From Gavia stellata (lineage: Eukaryota > Chordata > Aves > Gaviiformes > Gaviidae): a stretch of DNA of 64,000 bases. A program made the translations under genes and the position numbers. Shown here piece by piece: positions 52,997 to 62,569 of this stretch (within the stretch, counting starts at the first letter, position 1; each line of letters begins with the position of its first letter). The stretch lies in assembly GCF_030936135.1 (NCBI RefSeq), contig NC_082620.1, forward strand, positions 3,100,001 through 3,164,000, in the 5' to 3' direction. The notes under the pieces are model-generated. The model was not told where the DNA came from, did no database searches, and saw only the letters and a program-made list of their open reading frames with translations.

Positions 52997-53283
52997 TTAC
53001 ATGGAGGCATCGCTTGCTTTTCTGTCTCTCACCGGTGGGCCGATGGCTTGCAGGTATTTCTGACCCCCTTCATAGTCCAGGATTCCACCAATGTTTTGGG
53101 GAAGATGTCCCTGGTTGGAAGGGAGGTCATGAGTTTTTGCTGGTTGTCTCAGTTGACAAGTAGCAAAAGCAGAGATCGGTGGGCTTTCACAGGAAATGGT
53201 GTAGACCCTGTTCATCACTCCAGCTTCTTTCCTGTGCCATTTTTTCATCAGGTGCTCAAGAAGGCCATAGTTGGTGGGTGGTT
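52997..53283 (-). CDS. CFAP107: CFAP107 coding exon 4 (terminal)
   Basis: The acceptor TGTCTCAG is followed by two bases completing a Glu codon and then PPTNYGLLEHL, which aligns with human PPTNYGLYEQL. The remaining 80 or so residues are lineage-divergent and end in TAA at 52999-52997. A candidate ATTAAA polyadenylation signal lies at 52814-52809. Confidence 0.9.
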
Positions 53284-56199
53284 CTGAGACAGGAGATGAT
53301 TAAATGTTAGAAATGATAGAATTAAATTTTTGGTCCTGGTGTTTTTACTCCACAGTTGTCGTAGGGCATATTTGTACTATTTTGACAGCAGATTAAGGAC
53401 AAATCAGATCTTTTTTTTCCTAGGGCATGTATGTCTGCCCTCTGGCTGGAAGGGAAAATCACTGTTAGATATCAATAGGACAGCAGTAATGGTATAAATG
53501 TAAGGAGTCCTGATTCTTCATAGTCTCTCTGGTAGATATTAAAAAAGTTAGCAGAGCTGTACATGTCACTTAAATTCAGAAACATAATAATATAATACTC
53601 TGTGAATTCTCCTGCTAGTTGTATCTCACAGCTCTCCTTGTTTTCAGATGGTGTCTTGCATTATTGCGTAGGGGAGAGAAATCCATTCATTGACACTGTT
53701 ACTCCACTGCTTCCTGTAGTGATTAAGTATTGTTGTATGGATAACATTTCCACTTTATCAATCAGAAAAATAAGCTAGTGACTGGGTAAGAAAGTAGCCA
53801 AAAGTCACCACAAGATCCATTTTCAGAATTAAAACAGAAGGAGGTTCCTAGCTTTAAGTCTATATATGTATTGACCACTGCACCATGTTCCATCTATTTG
53901 AATTAATAATGCCAAAAACTACCAAGAATGGGGAAATCTGATTTCTGAGGAATCCAGGCAAACTTGCGTCCATTCCAGCTGCGGAGGGGAGGCAGCACAG
54001 GGTTGTAACCATGTCTATTGTATTTATCATCATACTCCGATACTAGATTTCGGCTTCTTGGTTCCTCATGATGGGTGAAGAAGTGCTGCATTGGCAGGCC
54101 CTGAAATGAGATGTACGTGAAACCATGCTCTTTGTCTTTATACATAGCATTCAGATGGCTTAGCGTGCTGTTGAGTCAGACTGTACTACTAGTGATAATA
54201 CAAAATTTTGTCAGTACTTACATTACTTTTACTTATAATTTAATCCCTGAAAATAAGGGTATTTGCATTTCAAGTAAAGTAAATTTCCAGTTAAATTAAG
54301 CAACTACATCTGTATGTCATGAGATCTGATTAGTCAGATTTCAACACATGCATCAGGGATTTGCAGATACATTTACGAAGCCTGCAAATGAAAAGCTGAT
54401 TGGCTTGTGCCGCTGAAGTGTTTCATTGTGCACTAGCATTACATATACTACCTTCCAACTGTCTGTCAGAAGAGAGTGATAAGAATATTTGGGGGTGGAG
54501 AGGCACCTTGGAGAAAGGGACATTCCAGCAGATGATACTTGTGGGAAAAGCATTGTTGTGAAAGATCTGGGACTCATTTAAGTGCAGTTCGTTCCTATGA
54601 ATCGGAGGCATGCTGATAAAAATAATGCTCTTTTACCAGCCACCTCCTATTATAGCCCAGGGAATGTCCTGAAGAGACAATACCCAGTCCTAGCTGGTAG
54701 TAACACGCTGATTTTCTTCATGTGCCCTGCTCACCGTCCAAGAGACTGAGAAACAACCAGAGAGTACCAGAAGTGTCATTTGCCTACCTCTGAAAGGCAG
54801 ACTACTTTAACCAAACATACAAGGGAGCTCTGGATCCTGTGAACTGGCCACAGAGCTGCGGTGCCTTCTTTTACGCATATAGTTGTTTAAGGATATAAAA
54901 TATGATTTAAATATTAGTCAAAGATGATCGCTGTTTGGAATGTTGGCACGCACAGCCCTACATTTGAAATTTCTTTTACTTACCTCAGATTTTTCCATCA
55001 TGGTTTTCCTTAGTGTTTGGTCTGGTTTGTGGTCTGGGAAGGAAATGAAGTCTGTGCTGTATATGCTGCTGCCGAGTTTCCCAGTGTCTTTTATAAACTG
55101 GAGAGACACACAACACTCAGTATAGCTAAGGCAATCTGGTAATTACAGAAGCTCTGTTCCAGTGCTGCTTTCTTCATCTACGTGTTTAAAAAGCACTTAT
55201 TTGGAAAGAAGCCTCAGATGGTAAAGTCAGCTGGTATAATCAGCCATTGTAAAGTTCTGGATTGATTCCTTGGTGTAAATGTGAGATACTGTACAGCCCT
55301 TTGAAAAATTATTCATGGGTTGGTGTTAAATACTTTCACCTGCCATGTGAACTAGCATCTGAAAAGGACGAATGAACGCTTTGGGGTTTTTTTTGTCCCT
55401 TTGTTCCTACTTCTGCCGCAGCAGGCCAGTCTCTGCAATATAGTTTAGCCTTTCTAAAGGAAGTAATTTTAGCAGAGTCAGGACGATTTGCCCTAACAGC
55501 TCCCATATTGAACCTAACTGGCATGTTTTGACGAAGTTAAATGTCTAATGATAAAATTTTGCTCAGCTCTTAAGCAGGGCATGCAGTCTATCGAGCAGCT
55601 CTGCTAGCAAAGATGCTTTTGTTTATACAAGGAAATGAAACCAATATGCAAATTATTAAAGATCCTCTGATAGAAGTAATAATAAGTATTAACTTACAGA
55701 AGTGTTAATGAAGCCTCTCTTGTATACTGTTGGCATATATTATTAAGTTGTATATATTGTTGTATAGTTGTACGTAAGTTGTATAGCAGTCTGAAGTGAT
55801 TGCCGTAAAAAGTGCTATAGCATTTTTAATTGGCTCATCTTGTGTGTCCGGTGTGAACCACACAATGTAACCCATGCTCAGGCATTGCTTCTGTCCTGGC
55901 TTAGATCGGCAGATCATAAACAAAATGAATTAATGTCGGCTGAGCAAGACACTTATCCTTCTCCCTTTTATGACTTTTCTGAGAGGAGCCTGGACTCTAG
56001 CTTACGACTGCAGTAGTATACTACCTCCACAGCATTGGTTCTGACCCACTCTGTTCCAGCTCTCACACTTCCTTCCTGATCTTACCCTTTTCCTCTCTTC
56101 CAGCCAGTTTCCAATGAGAACTTTAGTGGAGTATTTGGGTTCAATTTTCCACCAGTCCTGTCCATGTTTTTGTGACGCAATCATATTTCTTTGTCTCAT
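52997..56199 (-). CDS. CFAP107: CFAP107 (C1orf158 homologue), ciliary microtubule inner protein
   Basis: CFAP107 is a small cilia- and flagella-associated protein that binds the inside of axonemal doublet microtubules. Four coding exons on the - strand (56199-56086, 55097-54984, 54100-53923, 53283-52997) join through GT-AG introns in phases 0, 0 and 1 to give 230 aa, against about 194 in human. The translation follows human C1orf158 as I recall it: KYSTKVLIGNWLEERKRF, then SIYSTDFISFPDHKPDQ, then GLPMQHFFTHHEEP. EYDDKYNRHGYNP, LPPLRSWNG, KSDFPIL and PPTNYGLLEHL follow. The protein has no signal peptide or membrane segment and is rich in Pro, Tyr and basic residues, as expected of a microtubule inner protein. 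Met 56199 gives an N-terminus about as long as human's; Met 56184 is an alternative and an upstream exon is possible. The C-terminal region beyond about residue 180 is longer than in human and poorly conserved. Its start lies 673 bp downstream of the AADACL4-like stop, same strand. Confidence 0.93.
53923..54100 (-). CDS. CFAP107: CFAP107 coding exon 3
   Basis: The exon has 59 codons plus one base and starts after a TTTCAG acceptor. It carries the best conserved part of the protein (THHEEP, YDDKYNRHGYNP, LPPLRSWNG). The donor GTAGTT is weaker than the others. Confidence 0.95.
54984..55097 (-). CDS. CFAP107: CFAP107 coding exon 2
   Basis: Thirty-eight codons lie between an acceptor CTCTCCAG and a donor GTAAGT, both phase 0. 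It encodes FIKDTGKLGSSIYSTDFISF and then PDHKPDQ, the counterpart of the human SIYRKEYIPFPDHRPDQ stretch. Confidence 0.93.
56086..56199 (-). CDS. CFAP107: CFAP107 coding exon 1
   Basis: Thirty-eight codons end in GNWLEERKR, and the donor GTAAGA follows directly (phase 0). In-frame ATGs are at 56199 and 56184. The upper one was chosen because it matches the human N-terminal length. Confidence 0.85.
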
Positions 56200-56366
56200 G
56201 AGCACTACCCTCCCTGGTTGTTGGAACTGTGCTTCAAGTTATGTGGGTGAAAGATTGCTCCGTAGTCCAGTGCTAAAACTAGGGCAGAAAGGGGACCCAC
56301 TTCTGCCTGCTGAGAAATGTGGGTGATATGCGGAACTGCTTGGCCGTAGAACCATTTGTGATTGCT

Positions 56367-56395
56367 GTCCCCATGGTGACTGTTGTTCCAGTAAC
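56367..56395. promoter_or_regulatory. Paired RFX X-box-like motifs upstream of CFAP107
   Basis: GTCCCCATGGTGAC (56367-56380) and GTTGTTCCAGTAAC (56382-56395) lie side by side, 168-196 bp upstream of the chosen CFAP107 start. The first matches GTHNYY-AT-RRNAAC with one mismatch. The second matches both half sites but has CC in place of the central AT. RFX factors control many ciliary genes through such sites close to the promoter. Binding is inferred. Confidence 0.5.
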
Positions 56396-56648
56396 CGCAT
56401 TCTAGGCTGCATCATATTTACTGCTGAGCAAAACAGTGGCTCCTAAAGTCAGCTAGGTTTTTTTCTCTAATGGAACTCAGGATCAGAGCACAGAGTATGT
56501 CTCAAAACATTGTGATATAAGTGACATACTCCTCTGTAACAACACACCACACGTACCTGCACAACATACAGTCTCCCTTCATACACAGACATGTTTTATT
56601 TTAAACAAGTAGGACAAACTAGGATGTCTATTCAAAATAATGTTGTTC

Positions 56649-56654
56649 TTTATT
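56649..56654 (-). promoter_or_regulatory. Candidate AADACL4-like polyadenylation signal
   Basis: AATAAA on the - strand lies 219 bp past the stop codon. A second copy is at 56595-56600. Confidence 0.5.
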
Positions 56655-56872
56655 GACATAGCTAAAGATAAGGGCTTGCAGCATGGTACAAGCTTGTACA
56701 AGGTTTGCATATTCCATGTTCCAACTAACAGCTGAATGAGGTTCTGATGAGCCTTGTTTATCATTGTTAATGGCTGCCCTTGATTGACTACCCATCACCT
56801 GACATTAAATATCCTAAAAAGATATTTTCCTAGGTTGAGGCATGAACAGACTCGTGGAATCTAAGATGTTTA

Positions 56873-57647
56873 CTATAAGCTTTTTAGGAAGTTAACAACG
56901 CTGTCCAATCCCCTTTTCCCAGCTGGAAATGAGAAACCGCAATAATCATATAGGCTTATGATTCCATGGAATCCATCCTCAAGGTGGTACCAGGTCACTC
57001 GAACACCGTTGTCCTCCAATCTCTTCTTGTAAAGCAGGCCATCGTCTCGTAACACATCATACTCACAAGTCAAGATGAAAGATTCGGGCAGCTGATGAAC
57101 AATAGCATCTTCGGCTAACAGCGGACACAGGTTGGGCTCACAGAATCTTTTCACCGTCTCATAAACTTCAGCTATAAAATCAGTGGGCCTAAGTGGCTTC
57201 ACACCTCTGACCTTAAATTTTTCAGGGATATTATCTGGACTCACCCACTTCCTGTACTTCAGCCTCATATCCGGAGGAATGTGAGAGCCCTCCAAGACCT
57301 CTTGCACATGCAGCGCATCCCCATTTAGGTACTGCAAAGCAAAGAAAGCGGCACGTTCTCGGAATAAGAGAGGGACTCCTCGATTCTGCTGATAGGATGG
57401 TAAATTGAAGTCCAGTGCCTGAAGGCCTGGGTAGATCAAGATCTGAGCACGTAGTTTGGGGAGGTCTGATCTCCCTGCAAGGGTCTGGCTAACAGCAGCT
57501 GCTAGGTTGCCCCCAGCACTGTCCCCACAGACGGTTACATTGGCAGGATCCACTCCATAGTCCTCTATATTCTTCATAAAGTGTATGGTGGCATTAAGAC
57601 AGTCTTCATACGCAGCAGGGTATTTGTGTTCAGGAGCTAAACGATAC
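56873..57647 (-). CDS. AADACL4: AADACL4-like copy 1, coding exon 4 (terminal)
   Basis: After a GTACTAG acceptor the exon encodes YRLAPEHKYPAAYEDC, the GDSAGG nucleophile elbow, the cap region and the catalytic Asp and His. It ends in TAG at 56875-56873. It is 775 bp, exactly as long as the corresponding exon of copy 2. Confidence 0.95.
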
Positions 57648-60600
57648 CTAGTACACAAAAAGAGACGAATATAAGAGAAGGAAATATCATTAGTATTAAT
57701 CAGGAAATGGCATCATATGCTGTCTTCCAGCACTATCATTTTGGGGTGTTTTTCCTCTAGGTTAGGATATTCATTACCTCCTAAGCAGGCATTCCTCAGT
57801 TACTGATTGCAGATAAGCTGTAAATTGTGTATTCAATCACAAGGACTCAGTAAAGTAGGATTGTCTTCTGGTTAAGAGTCTGACCGAGACTTTGTACATT
57901 TCTTAGTCATGCTGGAAACTCCCTGTGTACTCCTGACAAGATAATTTAATAATTTTGTGCCTCTGCTTCCTATGTGTAAAATGGGAGTAATACAGTGTGA
58001 TTATTTTCTCTTTTTCTAGAAATCACTATTGTTTGGAGCATCTTACTACATGTTCATATGGTCAGCACAAAGAAGACTTTTTTTTACTTAAGTTTTTGAT
58101 TGGCTTTTGTAGATTTTCTTAGTGTGCCAAATATTTCCATTTGGGTGTTTTCTGAGTATATCAGGGCATTAACAGTTGAGAGCTGTGAAATCTCTGTTAC
58201 CACTATTTGTTTCTTTATGGACTTCACTGAATTCTATAGAAGTTTCTCTGCAGAAAAGAACATCTCCAAAACCAGTGCAGCTCTGCTGTGGGCACCACAG
58301 CAACAATAATCTCCAAACAATAGAACTGGGTAGAGTTCACTTACTGAACAGATACAACTACCGATTCACTTTCTCTGGATATGTAGCGGCACACCTTTTC
58401 ATAGGTATCTGGAAAAGAAACATTTTCATTAGTGCTTTGCTATTGCCCTCAGCCTTGAGACAGCTAGGGAATGTTCGTTCTAGAAAGGCATGTATTTGTC
58501 TTCAGACTTCCTCCCAGATCACATGCTGAAACCTCCTCTTATTTCAGTTTTATCAAAAGATGAGAATGTTCTTTCTACATTACTCTAATTCCTCTAGCAA
58601 GTATCTTACCAAGACTTCCAAATACCCAGCCTCCTCCATGAAAGAAGATGATACCTCTCCTTCGCCCATCAGAGGTAGCTTTAGGCTGATAAACCCTCAC
58701 AGGTACTTTGTTAAACTGCAGATCCTGGATAAAGAGCTTTGGATCCACTCCTAGTTTCCGTCCCTGTCGCACGTATCGGCCAAATGTGATTTGACTGCAA
58801 AGTCCAGTCTTCTCCAAAATCTTTCCCTGTTTAAGGTAAAAGAAATTAAGGCTTCTTTAAAAGTCTTGAGTTAGCCAAGGTATAAAAACTCTGCATCATA
58901 CTTACATTGAACTGTATTTGAGGGAAATTTTAAAGAAACCCAGAGCTTACAAAAAAAGTTGTAAACACACTATAAGAACATATAATAACAACAGCACAAG
59001 AAGTTAGAATAACTGTGGTGAGGACTGTTCATAAAGGAGGATAACGGCTACGCGAGCATCTCCCAAACACTCCCTAAATAGCTTCCTGTACACTAAGTCC
59101 TGCTAGGAGAGTTCATTCTAACAGGTCGTTTAGTCCTTGGGTTTTGCCTTAATAAATCTGTGGAAAACAGTGAGAAAAAGTAACCCCACAGCTAGTTTTC
59201 TTGATAGGAATGCCCAGTCCTAAGAAAGTGGGAGATCCCAGGACAGAGACAGAAAACAGTATTTGTTTTAAGTTTGCCTAGATTAGTTTTACCAAAAAGG
59301 AGAAGTTCTACCTTTTATCATACCAGCTGGAATCTGAAGAATCAGATTGAAAAATCTAGGCTTCGCATACAGCAATTTGACCCCTGTTGTCTGATGAAAA
59401 TAAAGCACTCTGATTCGAGAAAAACAATTTTCCCAAGCTCACACATCGCTACAGACTGTAAAAAATTTAATTCCATTACTCAAATCCAGTGTCATTCTAA
59501 TATCACATCAGAAGTTTTATATAGGCCATCCAAATTGGCTGTCTTGGAGTATACATTTTAATTGTCAGTATTGTCCTGCACACCTTTGTGCTCCTTCTTG
59601 TTTCATTTATACTTGATAACAACAATGAAATGTCGTATATAGAAACAGCAATAAAAGCTTTAATAGTTCTTCATTGCATAAACTAATATTCCTGAATTAG
59701 ACCATAAAACAGTGAATTTGTAAATCCTATGTGCTGTTATGTGTGCAAGTTAGTTACTCCTTTTTATTTGCACAACAGATTTACTGAGCAAAATCAAGAA
59801 GCTTCCTTTCCCAATGCTCTCGCAATGATCTTGCAAGCTAGAATAGAAATCTGATGTAATAAGTGAACAAACAGGAAGTCGGGAACCAAATGAATTAATG
59901 GAATCAAACAAATAAACTGTTACAGTTCAGTTACTAAACAAGATCCCAATTGTAAATGCTCAGTGAGAGTCTGTCTTTATCCATCCCCTTGTTGTCACCT
60001 GCTAGGGGGATTGCGGGGAGCTGGGTAGCTTTGTCAGTAAATTTCAAGAGGATGTAAATGGTGTAAGAAACAGCGTGGAGGAAAACAAGGTCTGCGCGAT
60101 AGATAGCAAAGGCGATGTGGTGGCTGAAGGAGTGAAGGAGAAAACTGAAGATTTAAAAAAGTAAGATACAGCAAGTGACAAAGGAAGAGTTTAGGAGAGC
60201 TCTAATGCTGTTTATGCAATGCTGTAAAAGGGAGTCCAGGGATTAAGTAAAGCATCCCTAACCGGATTTTGTGCCATAAATGTCAGCCGTTGCAGGAGCG
60301 GCTGAAGGGCTGTAGTTTTCCTTGCACAAGGTGACTTCGCCTAAAGCTGGGGGCAGTTATCAGACAAAACACCAGCTCAGCCCTGAATTCGAGATCAGCA
60401 CCGCCGTTTGGCAATCTCCGCTAACGAGCCCCAGCACGCTGCTTCTGAGGGTGGGACGGGTTTTGCCCATGCCATGAGCAGCCTCCCCACTGCGGGTGCT
60501 CCGCCGCAGCGCTCTCCCCGCCGTGCCGAGCCGCAGGCATCGCATGAGGGCGGCAGGGGCATGCGGACCTTCATCCAGGCTCCCTGGGCGGTGGTTTTGC

Positions 60601-60989
60601 TTCCCAGCGCAGCCCGTGGGCCGGGGCTTGCCCGGGCCGCCCCGGCTTTCGTGCAACCGGCGGGCGGGCGGCGGCCGCCCGCCCTCGCCGCGGGGGGACC
60701 CCGGCCCGGGCGGCTGCGGCGGGGGGGCGGGCCTGCGAAACCCCGGGGCCCCCCGCGCGGCTCGGGTGGAACCAGTCCCCCGCCCCCCGAAACGGTAAGC
60801 GGGGCGGAGGGCGCGACTCACCAGGGCCGCCGTGCCGAGGAGGACAGCCAGGACCAGGCGCAGCTTGGCGGGCTGGTTCACCCCGGGCGGGATGTCGTAG
60901 CTGGGGAGGCCGAGGAGGACCGTGGCCAGCGCCAGCGCCAGCGCCGCCAGGGGCAGGAGCAGCAGCAGCAGCGCGGGCAGCAGCGCCAT
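56873..60989 (-). CDS. AADACL4: AADACL4-like serine hydrolase (arylacetamide deacetylase family), copy 1
   Basis: This is a lipase/esterase of the hormone-sensitive-lipase (GDXG) family, which in related members hydrolyses esters and amides in the ER lumen. Four coding exons (60989-60822, 58826-58610, 58408-58345, 57647-56873) join in phases 0, 1 and 2 to give 407 aa, the same as human AADACL4. Residues 2-28 form a hydrophobic signal anchor typical of type II ER proteins. The oxyanion-hole motif HGGGW starts at His119 and the nucleophile elbow GDSAGG holds Ser193. The expected Asp and His of the triad are Asp347 (YDVLRDD) and His377 (DGFHG), so all catalytic residues are present. The N-terminal exon matches the family (SYDIPPGVNQPAKLRL). 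The physiological substrate is unknown. Exact orthology within the AADACL3/AADACL4 group cannot be settled by eye, but gene order and length favour AADACL4. Transcription starts in a CpG island. Confidence 0.92.
57880..58010 (+). repeat. MIR-like SINE in AADACL4-like intron 3
   Basis: Sense MIR words appear in order: TTAAGAGTCTGACCGAGAC, then a 'gacaagataatttaataattttgtgcctc' segment, then CCTATGTGTAAAATGGGAGT. The element is opposite in orientation to the host gene. It is old and diverged. Confidence 0.65.
58345..58408 (-). CDS. AADACL4: AADACL4-like copy 1, coding exon 3
   Basis: This 64-bp exon lies between TTTTCCAG and GTAAGT. It encodes TYEKVCRYISRESESVVVSV and leaves CA to complete a Gln codon with the next exon. 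It is too short to show as an ORF but keeps the frame exactly and matches the family. Confidence 0.93.
58610..58826 (-). CDS. AADACL4: AADACL4-like copy 1, coding exon 2
   Basis: The exon starts after an AACAG acceptor with GKILEKTGLC and carries the oxyanion-hole motif FFHGGGWVFGS. It ends at a GTAAGA donor in phase 1. Confidence 0.93.
60822..60989 (-). CDS. AADACL4: AADACL4-like copy 1, coding exon 1
   Basis: Fifty-six codons from ATG at 60989 encode a Leu/Ala-rich signal anchor followed by YDIPPGVNQPAKLRL. The donor is GTGAGT (phase 0). The exon lies within the CpG island, and the long open frames overlapping it come from its GC richness. Confidence 0.9.
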
Positions 60990-61292
60990 GGCCCGGCGGC
61001 GGCCCCGCGGGGCTCCCCGGCCCGCGGCGGGGCCCGGCAGCGGCCGACCGCCCCCCTCCGCGCCGCGACCGCGGCCCGGGCCGGCGGCGTCACGGGCCGT
61101 TTGTGACGGCTCTGCAAAGCCGCCGCCGGGGTCATGGTGCGGGCGGCCAGCGAGCCCCGGGGGGAGGCCGCGCCGCCGGCTTGAGGCGCGGGGTAATCTC
61201 GGTGCGAGGAGGCCGCGCGTGACCTGTGCGCGCAGCCTCGGGGGCGCTCGGCGAAGGCGCCCGTCGCCGCGTCTGCGGAGGGGCTGGGGCTG

Positions 61293-61316
61293 AGGCTCGG
61301 GCTCGGGCTCGGGCTC
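61293..61316. repeat. Short GGGCTC-type hexamer repeat
   Basis: About four units of GGGCTC or GGCTCG lie at the upstream edge of the CpG island. Confidence 0.6.
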
Positions 61317-61340
61317 CGCGGCTGGGGCTGCCCTCTGGAA

Positions 61341-62569
61341 AGAGCCGGAGAGCCTGCAGGGCACCTGCGCTCCTGACGGATGCGCCTGCAGCTCGCCGGG
61401 AGTATGTCATTTGTCCTTAAATTTAGGGATTCTTTGTCTAACGGCAGCCTGCAGGAAGCGAAAGGGAGGGCTACCTTGGCACTGTGAAATCTAAATGGAA
61501 GACGGCGTTTCTCTTTGTAAACGTTTCTGATTTCCTCGGTCTTGGGATTTTTTTTTCCCCTTAGGATTTTCGTTGCCTCAGTCTTACTATTTTGAGTATG
61601 CTCACTACTGTTTCTCCTTGCTTTCATCAGCAGAGTATAAGGAAGCATCATGTCAAGGAACACACTGCCTTGTCCTGTAAAGAAAACTGAAAACATAGAG
61701 AAACATGACAGCACAAATTCTAAAAAAATAATACGGGGAAACTGCTCTCTGAAAGAACGTATAAACATTTTGGTTCATATTTTCTCTCTAAGCTCAACCT
61801 TCCAGTATACGCAGATCGAGAGCCCAGTTCACTGATCCTTACTGTCTTTCTAAAACCTGACGTAAGTGTTCCCTCGCAACCAGTGTCTCTTGCCCTGAGC
61901 TTCGGTGGGCGTAATGGAGATGTCCCAAGATCAAACAGGAGTTTGCAGAGCTACGGTTATTTCAAAATCAGGGCAGCCCTTACTTGCCTCCAGCAAGGTG
62001 TCCCCAATTAACTCAGGCCTCGTACTGCTGCTCTTGCAGATGAGGTTCTGCCATGCCCACTGAATATATGCTGAATCCCCTCACGGAGACCTTGATCTCT
62101 GCCTGTTTTTCCAGAGCTTTCCTCTAACTCTTCCCTCCAGCTCACTATGTACCTAATTTGTACTTTTTACCTAAATAAAATAAAGTCATTCTTTGGAGCT
62201 TATCAAATGGACATCACAAAGAGCCTGACTGTAATTCACAGGAGTATTTAATCCAAATCATTCCACAGACATCATTTACATAGAAGTAAATCATCCAGTA
62301 ATTAAATACAAGGAATAAATCAGGTGCTGATTTGAAGGAAAAGGGATTGAAACACAGCACGTGGAAAATATTAAAACTGTAAAGACTGAACTGTCAGTAG
62401 TCTCAGGAGGACAAAGACCAGTGTTCAGAGAGTATTTAAGTTCATGAATATCAAACTTGGTATTTTACACATCAAAGTGTATCACATTTTTGCTGACAAG
62501 TACTACCTGAGGTTTGGGAGCCTAAACGGAGACATTAGTGGGAGAAACATAAAAGAGGGAAAGTTGTTT
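61341..62569. other. Spacer between the two AADACL4-like genes
   Basis: I see no exon in this stretch. It must contain the 3' UTR of copy 2. A candidate ATTAAA signal on the - strand lies at 62252-62247, about 320 nt after the copy 2 stop. The upstream region of copy 1 is also here. The sequence is AT-rich apart from the island edge. Confidence 0.6.

Larger units (their letters stand above)
53284..56085 (-). other. CFAP107: CFAP107 introns
   Basis: The three introns are 55098-56085 (988 bp), 54101-54983 (883 bp) and 53284-53922 (639 bp). I saw no further exon or recognisable repeat in them. Confidence 0.8.
56200..56872. other. Intergenic spacer CFAP107 / AADACL4-like
   Basis: This 673-bp spacer must hold both the CFAP107 promoter and the 3' UTR of the AADACL4-like gene. 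Two AATAAA signals on the - strand, at 56654-56649 and 56600-56595, would end the AADACL4-like 3' UTR about 220-280 nt after its stop codon. The X-box-like pair is listed separately. Confidence 0.65.
57648..60821 (-). other. AADACL4: AADACL4-like copy 1 introns
   Basis: Intron 1 is 58827-60821 (1,995 bp), intron 2 is 58409-58609 (201 bp) and intron 3 is 57648-58344 (697 bp). Intron 3 holds a MIR-like SINE near 57.9 kb. The start of intron 1 is part of the CpG island. I saw no further exon. Confidence 0.8.
60430..61340. promoter_or_regulatory. CpG island at the AADACL4-like copy 1 promoter
   Basis: About 900 bp of very GC-rich, CpG-dense sequence surrounds coding exon 1, in sharp contrast to the AT-rich flanks. 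It covers the start codon and should include the transcription start. Several long open frames on both strands here (60360-61364 -, 60408-61106 +, 60878-61768 -) are explained by the lack of AT-rich stop codons. Part of the first one is exon 1. Confidence 0.8.

Noticed and set aside
60360-61364. 334-aa open frame on the - strand in the CpG island, and overlapping frames 60408-61106 (+) and 60878-61768 (-)
   Set aside because: The GC-rich sequence lacks stop codons by composition. Only 60822-60989 is supported as coding, as AADACL4-like exon 1. The rest is low-complexity Pro/Arg/Gly sequence with no homology.
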